From the NCBI GenBank assembly GCA_039881145.1, contig JAYKKI010000137.1, positions 1,042,501-1,106,500 on the forward strand: 64,000 bases of DNA, read 5' to 3'. The stretch comes from Druceiella hillmani. Taxonomy: Eukaryota; Arthropoda; Insecta; Lepidoptera; Hepialidae. A program made the position numbers and the translations under genes. The notes under the pieces are model-generated. The model did no database searches, had not been told where the DNA came from, and saw nothing but the letters and a program-made list of their open reading frames with translations. Positions 49,318-63,150 of this stretch are shown here, piece after piece; the stretch's first letter is position 1; each line of letters opens with the position of its first letter.

Positions 49318-50551
49318 ACTATAGAATGCAGGATTTGAATATATTATTTAATATTTATGAGTATGAAGTGAAAGTCTCATGGACGATCCTTTGGCAATTG
49401 TAAAGACTAAGTGCTGTTGAAATCATGGCAGTTATTTTGATGATGAGAGTGAATAATAGCTCATGTCTTTTTATAGATTAATGCAATTTAAAATTTTGGG
49501 TATATATATACTATAGGCATTTAGAATTTACGATATTTTCATTCAAATTAACTATCATATTGTAAAATTAAATTGTTACGTAGGTGCAGAACTAACTCTA
49601 CGAGGATTTCGTATATATTATTTTAATTAAGCTATCCACAAAATTAATATTATCTCTTACCATGTAAAAATATAAATATATTATATATTATACCTTTCAC
49701 AGACATAATAAATATATATTCGAGAGAGACATTTATTTTTGTCGTTGCTTTAAATCATTTTTATGGATCTTTTACAAACTTTTTACAGATCAAACTAAAT
49801 GTCATAAGATGACTGACTATTATTCCTAAACTTATAGAGGTTACTTAGATATGATACTACTGTTGAGATATTAAAAAAAAGCAGTTAATTTAGAAGTGGG
49901 GAAAATACATGACCCCAACAAAAATGACAATTCCATGAAAGGAACCTTCAATCGAAAAAGTATTCATGTTATACCCCCTTATATTTGAAAGACCTATTCA
50001 ACGATACCCTATACAATTGGTTATGAATACAAAAAGTTACAATCATTTTACATGTAACTGAGATACCCTGAAAGTACTTTTTTTAAAGGGTTTTGTTCCA
50101 TAATTATGCTAAATGTAGGCTTATTAGTACTAATAGTCTGCGACTAAAACGGTTGTCGTATATAATATTGACAGACGGATATGGTGACTCTAAAAGTTTT
50201 CTTAATTTGGCTACAGAACTCTAAAATGTTGCATGGTAGGTATTATTCCTGTATATATATTATGTTCCGATATTTTCCCTTTCAATAAATCTTTAATCAA
50301 ATTTAACCCAGGTTTAACTTCCAAGGACCTTTTGGCAAACCGCTTATTTTTATCATGTATAGGTATATTAAAATCTCGATTTTTGTTTTAGGTTTTAGAT
50401 GTTTAAGTATTATTTTGAGATGCGAACATAAATTCAAATTAGATTTAACTATAAGCCTATTTTTATATTAGGCTCGAAGATATCAATTCATCAAATCTTA
50501 AGACCTTGCGTTCGGTTCTAATTACGTAAATTTCAGTAATTGAATATTACG
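49318..50551. other. AT-rich non-coding stretch
   Basis: No gene. Short words at 50089-50104 and 50170-50180 (AAGGGTTTTGTTCCATAA, TGACAGACGGATA) may be a very old piece of the AAGGGTTCC-type repeat. Confidence 0.4.
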
Positions 50552-50559
50552 GTCTTTAG

Positions 50560-52819
50560 TAGAGATGCCACGAATATTCGGTTACTATTTGACATTCGGC
50601 CGAATATTGTGAACTATTCTCTGGAATATGGAAAACCAAATAATGTAAAAAGTCATGAATATTTCTCAAAAATTAATGAATATATTTTAACAACAAAACA
50701 TTGCAAAAAATATATAAAATTTATGAGTGGTAAGTTGTGGTGAATGAAAACAATTTTTTCAGTATTTATTGATAACGACCGATTGCGCTTTTCCTCCTAA
50801 ACTATACCCGATTCTGAAAATAGCCTCGCACTGTATACATTACTACCGGGCGATGGTAGATAAAACTTTGCGAATTCTACCAGACTTGAATACCGTTGTA
50901 CATATGCTGATCAAATCAATCTCATTTGTAGTAGCACTTTTCTTTTCCACATTCTCATCTCTTTTCATATTTTCTGTAACGACTTCCTCAAAGAAATTTC
51001 AGAAACTATCGTATATTTCACTAGTTTTTCATTTTCATTGATATTTCCTTTCTTACGAAGTAGAGACAAATCGTCATCGGTACTACTAGACTCATCACAA
51101 CTCATTTTCAGATATTTTTTTTTGTTTTGCTCTTTGTGCTTTAACTAGTCCTAGAAACCTGTTTCGAAACGCGAGCCAAGAAAAAATGGCAACTAGGTAT
51201 TTGTCATCTTCATCAACGTTGAACCATGTTTCAAGCTCAGCTTATGGTGAACATCTCATTCTCAGAAAATGTGGTGTTCTGTCGGCTTGTGGAATCCTTT
51301 CAGAGATACAAAAAATACCCGAGCTGATTATTTTCATAATCTCTTCAAACGGTTTGAGGAGTTTGATGCATTGTTCCAGTAGCTCCCACTTAGATTGTTT
51401 AATGACTCGTGATCAGTTATGTACAAAGAAACTGCTCACTATTGTTCAAATAATCTCTCCATTAAATATTATGTAGAATTGGAGCGTGTGCTCATATCTT
51501 GCACTAATCGGTGGTTTGGCAAGTCAAGTTCTTGGTGAATGGATTTGAGCTTTTCTTGTGCTATACCAGAAAGGTTAAACCAAATAAAAATTCATCTGCG
51601 TTATTTCCGTTTGATACCTTAGCGATTCTTTGACAGCTCATAGTGAGTGAATAAAACACCCGGCAAAATCATTCTGCGTCTCGTACATCATTTATCATTT
51701 TGGCTCCTATGTTGTTGACAAGTTAATTGTACCTTGCTACGAGAAATACTTCAGCCTTCTGCAATAACATTCAGTTCTTTTGCGATATTGGCACCAGTAA
51801 GTGAATGAACAAACGGCTTCATCGCTAAAATGCCATGTCCAAGAATAAAATCGGCAGATATCCAATGCGCAGTGAAACTCAAAAAACTCTGGTTAGTATG
51901 CTGACATTACCGCATATTACACATTTGATTTGATATTGACATCCCTCATATTGCTGTTCATCGCAAAATACTAGCTTCAATTTTAGAATAGATTCTGTTA
52001 TATATATCAGGAATAATTTTCTCGGTCATGCAATTGCCGCCAGGTATTTTGTATTGAAGTACTGCCTTTTCTATAAGCCTTTTAAAACCCACTCGTTTAA
52101 TGAGTGATAATGGTTCATTGTCAATACCAAAATAAATAAAACCGGACTGGTACAAGTTTAATTCACGAAGATAGATTTTCGTACGATGAATGTCAACTAC
52201 CACGGAACCCTAAAAAGGGAATTACCGAACATCACTAGTTTAAACTTCTATTTTTCTGTATGAAATTCTAAATTTTTAGATAATTAATAGGAAAATATAA
52301 TGTGTAAATTTAAAGCCTACTTAAAATAAGACATGACTTATTAAATTCGAGTTTATCAACGAAATAATACTAATAAGATTTTACTTACTTGCTTTCTTTC
52401 CTTCCTCACCACGCGACAGCTTGTGGTTACACAGCAAACACAAAACCAGTTTATTGTTTTCACTACAAATTTGATAATATTTCCTGATAGACGATTTATT
52501 AAATGGTGCCATGTTTTGCTTTATGCGAACAAAGAGCGATATTTTTTAGTAATACAGATTTTACAGACTTTTAGTAACACAATCTGACGTAAAAAAGAAC
52601 AAATAATACGATTACCGATTACGATTAACTCTCAAATGAAACAAATACATTCCTGGCGCTGCCACTGTAAGCACTGCAATGAGACAGTCGTAACCTGTCA
52701 ATCGCAAAAAGTAAATAAAGGCCGAATATTCGGCGCGGAATATTCAGCGCTTTGGTCAAGAGTGTCGCCGAATATTCGGTATTCGTTATTTGGCAAAATC
52801 AATATTCGTGGCATCTCTA
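50560..52819. mobile_element. hAT-superfamily DNA transposon, ends and target duplication intact
   Basis: The 19-bp terminal inverted repeats TAGAGATGCCACGAATATT match exactly (50560-50578 and 52801-52819). They are bracketed by the 8-bp direct repeats GTCTTTAG (50552-50559) and GCCTTTAG (52820-52827), which differ at one base. An 8-bp duplication and T/CAGRGATG-type ends are hAT hallmarks. Copies of the palindrome CCGAATATTCGG or its halves crowd the first 50 bp and the last 110 bp, as expected for subterminal transposase sites. Length 2,260 bp. The element carries a decayed transposase on the minus strand. Confidence 0.92.
50770..52512 (-). pseudogene. hAT transposase with BED zinc finger, degenerate
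   Basis: Transposase of the enclosing element. On the minus strand ATG at 52512 opens MAPFNKSSIRKYYQICSENN and then LCLLCNHKLSRGEEG, the first half of a BED zinc finger (CxxC seen). A GTAAGT-like site near 52392 and an acceptor TTTTTAG near 52206 suggest an intron. The frame from 52203 contains NEPLSLIKRVGFKRLIEKAV and PGGNCMTEKIIPDIY, the classic hAT/ZBED block ending in F/MTEKxxPxxY. Farther on, across stops and shifts, come a W-NST-YMLERL-like segment (about 51480), WELLEQCIKLLKPFEEIMK (about 51380) and, near the end, ARLFSESGIV-stop-EEKRNR (about 50830-50775), the C-terminal dimerisation motif. Many lesions; not functional. Confidence 0.85.
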
Positions 52820-52827
52820 GCCTTTAG

Positions 52828-55800
52828 AGAATATCTAATCGAAACAAGGTAACCTAGATTTTAATTCTTATATTGAAAGGAACATTTTAAATCGGTTCAG
52901 TGGATTTTTCACTCTTCTTTAACAAACAAGCAAAAAATAAACAAGTGAACTATCAAATAAATAAGTACCAGTAATTTCATTCATTCAAATTTGTAGATTA
53001 TACAATTTCCTACAAGAGATCCGCATATTTTTTTATAAACGCCGATTTATGAGATGTAACTACGAAAAAAATTATTTTTTTCATAATGTGCAGTTCACTC
53101 CGCGCTATCTTTTGAGGAGTATTTTAATCCATAATCTTTTTTTAAATAAATATAAGCCACAACAAGTGCAGATTTTTATTGATTTTTAAACATGTTATTA
53201 TTATTATTAATTGCTCTCGAATTCTATTTCAGGATGTATATTTTCTTCTTGTCTCCTTTTTTATTAATCTTTACTCTTAATATCGGAAGAATCTTCATCT
53301 GATATATTGGATGTAATATTGGAACACTATTAGCCTTTTGCTATTGGACTTTGTGCTGAACAAGATAAACTTTTCTGCAACTATATTTTAAAGCAAACTA
53401 TGATCATATATAAAAAAATGTATTTATCAGTATTTTGGGAACGGGGAGGCGGCAATAAAATTTGGATTTGCCTCAAACAGTTTTCACCTAATATCTGCAC
53501 CCAGAATATTGAACTTTATAGTAAACTTGATACAAATATTGCTAAGAAGCACTAGATGTTGAAGCAAGGCAGGATAATACCGGGTTTTTTTTAGAAAACT
53601 AAAATATTTATATTTGTCTAGAGAGTCTCTATTTGCAGGGTCCAGTACATAGCAAGAAAAAAACGATCTCGTTACTGAAAATGATGTCTGGAGAACCTTC
53701 AACATTTTTCAAACAACAGAATAAAATTTTTGGCATTTCCAAAAATTTATTTAAATGCACGAATTCCATCAACAATTTTTTCGATGAATACGTTTATTCA
53801 TTTCAAAAAATCATTCAAAACGAAATATTATGAGGGCGGTGAAAAATTTTTACTCAAAACTAGTAGTATGTATTTAACTTTTAGTTGGTTTATGCTCTTA
53901 CAACGTAGGTATACGACCGTCTGTCTATACGTCATTTGATGGAGTAACAGCTATTCCTTAAAGGTATGCAGATTGTGGCAAAGAACAGACCCGGTAACCT
54001 AACATAGGAAACGACGTTTGATTAGAGATGTACATTTTGCCTTTTATGACGTGAATATACATACATAAGCCAATACTAAGATATTTTCACTTATATTCAA
54101 CGTTCACTGATGTATACATGTAGCATGTGAACTTATCGGTCTTTACAATTTTTGAAATCGTTTTATCTAACGAACGATTATTTATAAGAAAAAAAAAATA
54201 CAAGGAACTTTCATGGGACATTTTATGATCTACACGTTTTATTTTAACTATAATACTTTTTATATTAAAAGTTAGCCTTTAAACTCGCGAAAAACTCTTT
54301 GATCTTAAATAAAATTTTTAGCAGGCATCTCATGTATGTGGAGTTTTGAAATTTTATTCAGAATGATGAGTTGAATTTCTGAACCAAGTTTCGTCTCTAT
54401 TGGAGTTTTGGGAGTTAGGGCGTCTTCTTCTTTATTTTTATTGGAATAGTAAAACTACTTAAGGAATTTTCGACAAAAGCAATAGATAATATAAATTTTA
54501 ATCAAATCAAATAATAAAACAATTTTTCAGAGTATTAAAATTAGGAACTTAATGGATTTTCTTTATTTTTATTTTTTTCAAGTCTATCATTATTCCAATA
54601 TTTTCTAGTATTATTTAACCTTTTTATTAATAAAAGCAAATTATTGTTGATGGATTTACTCAGACAAAACCGTTCAATAACGTTTGATATCATGCAGCAA
54701 GAAGATATTTATATGGTAATATTCTTGTGTTTTAGATTTGCATAAAATAACTATAAAATTGTAAACAAAACTTTCTATTTATAAATACCCGCATAGTTTT
54801 GGTTTCTAAATGCACACTGAAGTATAGTTAAAGTGTGCCAATTTCGGTAAATTTTTTGGCCAAATATTTTCAAGCGCTTGCCAAGTGCTTGTTTAGCTTG
54901 GTAAAATAAAATGGGTTTTTAGCTACTACCTAATTATTACCCTTATATCATTTTAATGCTTTCCATGTTATTATCGCTTCATTAATCCATAACTTATAGA
55001 AACATCTGCATAAGATTCCGTTAAAATATTCGCTGTAAACTTAACTCTTTTAGAATTACAATTTTTATGACTATTTATGAGTATGTTAGTTTCATGAAAA
55101 ATAGAAAACTGGGCTATTTAAAATTGTTATAATTTATTCAAGATTATTTAAAAAAATTTCATTCATAATGAGTGATAATTAAGCTAGGTAATTTCAGTTA
55201 TCCCAGCTTCACTTGGGAGAGTGGGCAGTACATTGAACATGGAATTTATTAACTAAACCGCCTTAGATTTTTTGTGAATATAATAACTAGTTATAAGTTG
55301 TTTAATGTGTTCTGTAGATTTAAATACCAGGTTTATCTTCATTTTTCTAATGGAAATGTAACAACATCGCACTATTTTGGAAAAAAATTGCAGAAAGAGA
55401 AAAAAAATTACTAAAATGTCATTTAAAATTATATGACGAAATAACCCAAGATTATTACCATAATATATGAAAGTGGTCGCGTAAAAATAAGTCTTATGGA
55501 AAAAATGGAGGAATTATATAATGAGTTGTTAAGATATAAAATGTAATTAATGTATTGTTAAAAAAATAAAGCGTAAAGGCGTATCATTTTACTAAATGCA
55601 CTGTACTGAAGAACCTATAACTGTGCACTTGTCGGGTGGGTTTTATAATTTTATGACCTGTTATTTTTTCTCTGAATAAGTCACTCAGAATTCATTTCAT
55701 TTTTCATGTAAATAAATATTCATGTAAATTAATATTCTTACGATACGGATGTCATAGTTAATACATTTTTTTAAAATAAAGATTTATCTACAGAAGTAAA

Positions 55801-56767
55801 CACATGATATGAAGAATTATTTGTCACCATATTCTCCAAATGAAAACATGTTTTATTACGCACGAAGAGTAGACAAAAAGGATAAGCAAACAATGGTCAA
55901 CATGCATGAACACATATTTACCTGGTATGCGTCTATCCTATTTAGCCAACACGCAGGTTCTGAGCGAAAGTGAGTAGCAGGTATAATTAACAGCTTGGTA
56001 TTTAAACAACCCTCATTGTATCCCTTCGTAAAGCGAAGTCATGCTCTTTTCCATTGTTCTTTCTGTCTTTTATTGAGACTAGAACAAGCTTTACAGTGCC
56101 ACATTCCCTTTGAGATATGTGAATTTTATATCAATGTTTATTAGAGCGTATTTAATGGGCGGTTTGAACTTAGGAATTAGATATATAATATATTTTCATT
56201 TTAAATCTAACCTGGCTTAATTATCTATTTTAGCGGTAAAGTAAGTTTTAGGAATTAATCTGAATCAATTGGTGCAGTTATACGTTCTTCATATCCTTGA
56301 TATTTTTTAAAATAATGTTATTATGTAATTTTAAACATATATACACCAAGGACTATTGGAAATATGTAGTGAACTTTATATTTATGTTAGCAAAAGAATG
56401 TATTGATATGAATATGTATGTATATAATTATGTGATGCAAAACCCGCTTTAATTTCCATTAATTAAAAAAGTAGCCGAAACAGATAGTAACTTTTCTGAA
56501 AGGATAATTACAAAGAAAAATTGAGTTTTAAAATATAAGTTTGATAAATAACCTTCAAATTTTAATAAAAATGTTTATGGAAGATAGGACAATTTCTGAA
56601 TGTCAACTCATTTTTCAACGCTCTGGTATGAAATGAGAAAATAGAAATTTATTTTCGAAACTCGCCGAATACTATGTTTATACAACGACTAGTAAATTAT
56701 GAAAATAAATATTTACTAACATAGATATTATATGGAAACATGGGTATACCATAAGTATGCCTATGAT

Positions 56768-56769
<2 letters not shown>
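52828..56769. other. Long AT-rich non-coding stretch
   Basis: Almost 4 kb without a supported gene, RNA or element. Overlapping frames at 53484-53939 on both strands have no domains. A few words near 52860-52915 (AGGAACATTTTAAATCGGTT, CAGTGGATTTTTCAC) could be an old interspersed-repeat piece. Confidence 0.4.
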
Positions 56770-56835
<66 letters not shown>

Positions 56836-56842
56836 TATACAC
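56770..56842. repeat. (TA)n microsatellite
   Basis: About 25 TA units, then GTATATATACATATATATACACA. Confidence 0.96.
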
Positions 56843-56871
56843 ATTATACATCACGTATAATTTATTATATT

Positions 56872-56962
56872 TATAAGCCTAATCGAGTGTTAAAACTCCC
56901 GAGAGTTTCTATAAATTTATATTCGATTTGTGCCCATTTAGACTTGAATTTTGCATCCACGA
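56872..56962 (+). repeat. Dispersed repeat Y, copy 2
   Basis: TATAAGCCTAATCGAGTGTT, AAAACTCCCGAG, TTTATATTCGATTTGTGCCC and TTTAGACTTGAATT follow the same order as at 49209. It begins just beyond a (TA)n tract. Confidence 0.6.
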
Positions 56963-57960
56963 ATTCACGATGAATAAATTGTCTATTGCGTCATTTTTAC
57001 TTCGTATTTCTAAATATAGAACGCAGTTTACCTTTCCGCCTTTTTCAGAGATGTATAAAGTTTTGTATTAATTAATTGAGAATAGTCCGTGGATGTGCGT
57101 TAATCTATAAATAGTTGTGCTGTACTTATAATAACCCTACCATACTATCATTGTGATGTAAAATGTACTAATTATCCAGTATAGTCTTGTTAATGCTGAT
57201 TGGTACATTCCTGTTTATTATTACAGATATATGAGCAATTAAAATCAGATTTTTATTAATTTCCTCTCTAAAATAAGCAAGATAATGTTCTAATGAAACA
57301 GAAACTCCGTAAGGTCCATATATGTACTCCTTCTCAAAATTATTATTAGTCCACATTATTACAGAAATTGATATAAAAATATGTACCGTCAAAGAGGAAA
57401 AACACAAAATTTTGGATAATGAAATGTTTATCGAAAGCGATACATCGTAAAAAATTTTATGTTTTCCGCAAAAGTTTGGTGAGATGTAAAATGTGATATT
57501 AGATAAATAGATTTTGAAGCATACTTAAGTGCATATTTGCGGTTACTAAAACATACTAAGTTAAAATTATTGTGATGTAAAAATATAGAAAAAAAAAGAT
57601 AAAAAGATTGTTGATTTAAATTCTCATTTCGATCATTAGATACGCTTACCATTGTATAAACATATTATTAAGAATAACATCTCTTTAGTTTATTACAAAC
57701 AACTGCATACTTTGCATTGTATAACGTCATAGAATGGCATCAGTTTAATTTTTTACCATCACTAAAATACTTGTACGTTGTATATAAATTTCTAAAGTAT
57801 AATATAAACTATACTGCTACCCTACCATAAACTCGCTAATGTAAAAAGTGGAAAACCCGCTCGAATCCCACTTTCGCTATGTTCTTGTATAATATTAAAA
57901 TGCTGTTGGAAATTTCTATAACTTAACCTCTTCAAATTGCCTATCTGAACATGTTCTCAT
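56963..57960. other. AT-rich non-coding stretch
   Basis: Two minus-strand open frames (57168-57407, 57428-57652) have no recognisable domain, atypical starts and the composition of their surroundings; not annotated as genes. Confidence 0.4.
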
Positions 57961-58091
57961 ACAATGAAACCTAGGTCGTGATTAAGAATTTAAGTAAAGT
58001 AGATATAATAATACCTTAGGTAATTTCATGTAATTGTGAATAATAATTAAGTAATTGGGAATTTCTACAAACACAACGCTAAATATATTAA
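57961..58091 (-). mobile_element. Inverted-repeat element, copy 4, single arm
   Basis: One arm only: CAATGAAACCTAGGTCGTG (57962) through AATTTCATGTAATTGTG (58022-58038), followed by the conserved flank, here AGAAATTCCCAA and AACGCTAAATATATT when read appropriately from 58091 back to 58055. Since the flank conserved on the left of the other copies lies on the right here, this copy is inserted in the opposite orientation. No ribozyme core is retained (CTCATACAATGAAACCTAGG). Confidence 0.6.
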
Positions 58092-59164
58092 GACTAATTT
58101 AAATTTGCACTAAATGAAATGATGAGTTGTTTTGTAAATAAATAAATAAATTTTCATCAAATATCACAAATTATCAAAATTATTTTAAATATCATAAATT
58201 TATTAAAAATGTTTAATACACCTACGAACTGTGACGTGGTCCCGAAAAATATAAGGAAATTGCTTTAGTATCAATTTAATATTTACCGTTAAAAGAAAAC
58301 AAATTTTGCTAAACAATCAGCGCCTCCCAAAAATAGATACCGAATCGACTCCGAGCGCCTAAACTAACTTAATATTTCTTCGCTATATCACCGCGTAATT
58401 AATTGACTGAAATAATTTTGAACTTAGCGGTTAAAAACCTTTAACGGTGACACAGAGTAACATTGAGAATGGCGCTGTATTAAAAAGAAAATGCGCCTTC
58501 AAAATCGAATAATATTTAACCAAACAATTATGAATCGCTTAACAGTTTGATTAATTTAAAGGCCAATTGAAAACTTCGAGCTGTAATTAATTGAATTCAA
58601 ATATTATCTTAGTGGATCAATATACTTCAAACTTAGTCATTTAAAGAAATTTTCGTGATTTTTCGTGAATTAACTAAATATTTCCCTTAGATTTATCAGA
58701 ACACCCGTAGATATTGATACTTTGACCATAATACTTTTATTATACGGTAATGATCCATTTTACTTGGATTTTCGCAAAAACCTATAAAGTGTAAGCAAAA
58801 GCCACGCAATGAAGGTTATGTTCATAATTACGTGAGAATATATACATTTAAGGATACATAGTATTCCTATTAAAATATTTATAAATATGAATAAATTATT
58901 TTCCCTCTGTAAATATAATATATAATTCCAAATATTTTTCCATAGGTGCAAAATATTGTTAATTTTCAAAAGCTACGATCATTGATATAGTTTTCTGTTA
59001 AAGCTTACAATTTTTCATAATTTTGGTTTTTACAATTTTGGGGATAGAGGGGAGAGGGATATTTTTTTCCATTCCTCTAGGATTTTAAATAATATATCTA
59101 AGACAATTTTTAATGAAATATTAAAAAAAAACTTCTTAAATCCATTAAACTTGCTTTTAACCTT
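58092..59164. other. AT-rich non-coding stretch
   Basis: Nothing recognised; the patch 58320-58520 is slightly less AT-rich. Confidence 0.45.
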
Positions 59165-59400
59165 GATATGGGTTGCACACTATGTACAAAATTTAATATG
59201 TTACCTATGATATTAGTGCTTAAATATTTGAGTGTTTATTGTTAATTAAATTTTTTTGACTAACTTTCATGTATCTACGTGAAGCGGTTTTTGAGAAAAA
59301 AAGTAACAGATGGATAGATGGAAGGACATGTGAATGAACTTGTGAAAATTTCCTTTTTCTACTTTTGAGGAACGGTATCTTAAAATTATTCAAGTTAAAG
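59165..59400 (+). repeat. Lepidopteran-type interspersed repeat, degenerate
   Basis: ATCTACGTGAAGCGGTTTTT with GAGAAAAA, CAGATGGATAGATGGAAGG and TTCCTTTTTCTACTTTTGAGG with AACGGTATC line up with the 3' half of the copy at 62490-62795. Confidence 0.6.
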
Positions 59401-59666
59401 GATGCCAGCAAACATTGAGGGAAATATTTTCTTTCTCACTTCGTTAGAACGATCTATTCAAATATAATTAAAATATTTTGTGGAACAATGCTGTGGTAAA
59501 GTTTTAAGCTACTTTCAAACTAATAATTTAAACACTTTTCTTTTTTATTACAATTCTGTGCCATGTGTTATTAAAAATATTTCGTTTTTCGTACCAAATG
59601 ACTCCTTAAGCTCATAGTTCAAAATGAGAACTATGCCTTTTCATAGTAGTGATAGTTCTCTTTTTT

Positions 59667-59771
59667 GTACACACACACACTTACGTGCGCGAGCATGCAT
59701 GCACTCATGCACGCATGCACGCACAGACACGTACGCACCCACACGCACGCACACATACACACACATATATA
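59667..59771. repeat. (CA)n/(CG)n alternating purine-pyrimidine tract
   Basis: About 105 bp of ACACAC, GTGCGCGAGCATGCATGCAC and CACGCATGCACGCAC words. It is GC-richer than anything nearby and Z-DNA-prone. Confidence 0.9.
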
Positions 59772-61307
59772 CTGGTCGTCTGTGCTAAATTTTCAAACAT
59801 ACTTGTAATGTAGTGAATATTCCAAAATTATCTAAAATTCCCTACAAAATTATAATATATTTTGAACTGCAGCGCGATAATATGCTATATCAATAGAATT
59901 TAATTTGTAAGTTAATTAGTAAATACGAAAATAAACATTGCCTTAATCGATGTAGGTATCAAATATATTACTAACCAATAATTATTAAATATCTCTTTGT
60001 AAAACGGATTATAGGTAATCATAAATTAAATTTAGTAAATGAATCACATTATTGTTTTACATCGGTTTGTGGTTTTGTTAACTTGTTAATATATGTTGAT
60101 AAACATTGCACGATGCTTCGTGCTTGTGGATTGTCCCGGCGGTTGACTGGTGAAGTTAAGTATTTATGTTACTTTGAATATTTCAGTCATCTCAGGATTT
60201 AAAGTAAAGTTTAAAAAGTGTTTTTTTCCCTTTCCAGGTAAACATCACCAGCGCGGTGACGCATCTTCAATGAAGCTGTAAATAAATTCCGCTGTAGGTG
60301 GCGAAGTAAATTTTAGTTATCGACATGTATTAGAGCTTAATTTATATAAATTGATATCCAGCGTAAATACAATTTTTTAAATGTTTTTTATTGGAAATTT
60401 TAGGTTCAATGTACCGGAAGAAATTTTTTAAAATAATTTTCTATCCTTAAAATGGACTTGCCAAGTCTTTACACACACATACTTCATATAATATATGAAA
60501 ATTGAAATCTATTATAAAACTAAGTTTAAACAGCAAATTAACCAAAATGGTAAAAACATGAAAGATGAAAAAATAACATAAACGGTCATGAGGATTGCCG
60601 ACAGAAATGAAAACTTAAAACTATGAAATAACAGTGGTCTTATAAAATTTTATAGAATTTTTAATTTCAAAATATGAGACAAAAATATTATCGAATACAA
60701 ATATTACAAATATTGGAAAAATGTGAAAATAAATGCTGTGTTTTCTCATCCAATTTTCTAAATGAAAATATTACTATATTAATTTGTACTCACTGCACAG
60801 TGACCCTACAATTAAAAAATTAAAATATTAATCAAATTAAAACACAATTTAAACAATTCACGGTGAACTTACATCGAACTTTTCACGTATAATATAAAGC
60901 ATCCAACGCTCACTCACTCACTAATAAATTGTTAACATTAGAATATCGGTGACGCGAATCCATAAGATTTTCCCCTATCAATAGCTCAACGCGCCTAAAG
61001 AACTTTTCTCTTCAAAAATAACTAAAATCACATAAAGGATTCATCTTCCGAGTTTTTTGTTGTCTACGAATATCATAATGTGTCGTAACTTATTATAAAA
61101 ATCAATCGCAAATAATTTTATTAGACAACTTGGTACTAAATAATAAACCGAAAAATATTATATTTGGACTTGACTTTTTTTAAATTATAAAAAATCTTAT
61201 TACTTTTGACTTTGATCTTCTCATTTAAAATTTTTTTAAATTTTAAATTATCGAACGACTGCGACTGATTTAATTTAATTCTCTTCTGATATTTGCTGAT
61301 ATACATA
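59772..61307. other. AT-rich non-coding stretch
   Basis: No supported gene. The patch at 60234-60310 (CCAGGTAAACATCACCAGCG, GGTGACGCATCTTCAATGAAG) is less AT-rich but has no open frame or tRNA box. Confidence 0.4.
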
Positions 61308-62489
<1,182 letters not shown>

Positions 62490-62795
62490 TACTTGCGCTG
62501 CGAGGCCTTGTTTGTTGCCAAATTTCATAATTCTAGGCCCTATAGGTTTTCATATATATGCAAGTGTCAAAATATAGTACAAAAATGAATTTTTTTATTA
62601 CGATATTCACTTAAGAGCTTGATTTTTCACAGCTCCAAGGGACCGTAAACTTGATATTTGTTATTAATATGAACTCTATACCTCCACGCGTTCCTGAGAA
62701 AAAGGGTCTTGATAGATAGACAGACATACAGACGACAACGAAGTAATCCTATAAGGGTTCCTTCTTCCTTTTGAGGTACGGAACACTAAAAAAGC
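62490..62795 (+). repeat. Lepidopteran-type interspersed repeat, best-preserved copy
   Basis: TGCCAAATTTCATAATTCTAGG, CACGCGTTCCTGAGAAAAAGG, GATAGACAGACATACAGACG, then ATCCTATAAGGGTTCC, CTTTTGAGGTACGGAACAC and TAAAAAAG. I recognise this series as a very abundant repeat in moth and butterfly genomes. The 3' end is sharp at the TAAAAA tail and the 5' end is indefinite, as for 5'-truncated retroelement copies. Confidence 0.7.
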
Positions 62796-62924
62796 ATGTC
62801 ATCAACACTATTTTATATATAGAGTTATATTTTGAAGAGTATTACTGTAGATAATTTTCACATCTCAAATGAGGGTTGACCGAGCTACTATTTGACCTAC
62901 TTATCCCAATTAGTAAAAATCACG

Positions 62925-63150
62925 CCTAACCTCTTTAATGGTAAGCTCTGTTCATTTTCTCCGAAACAGTGATGGATGCCAATATCTGGATTACGGCAAC
63001 AGCGCAAAAATGTCTTTCCTCAACAATTACGTATCTCTTTGTCTAAAGACTGTAAACATTCGAACTATTTATCGTGACGATCATTGTTACGTTTTATATA
63101 CTCGTAATCGTAGCTGAGTTAAATTTTAGGGCAAATAGACTTAGTAAATA
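62925..63150 (+). repeat. Dispersed repeat family R, copy C
   Basis: CGCCTAACCTCTTTAATGG, TTCCTCAACAATTACGT, CTGTAAACATTCGAACTA, GATCATTGTTACGTTTTA, CTGAGTTAAATTTTAGGGCA and AATAGACTTAG follow the order seen in copies A and B. Confidence 0.65.
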
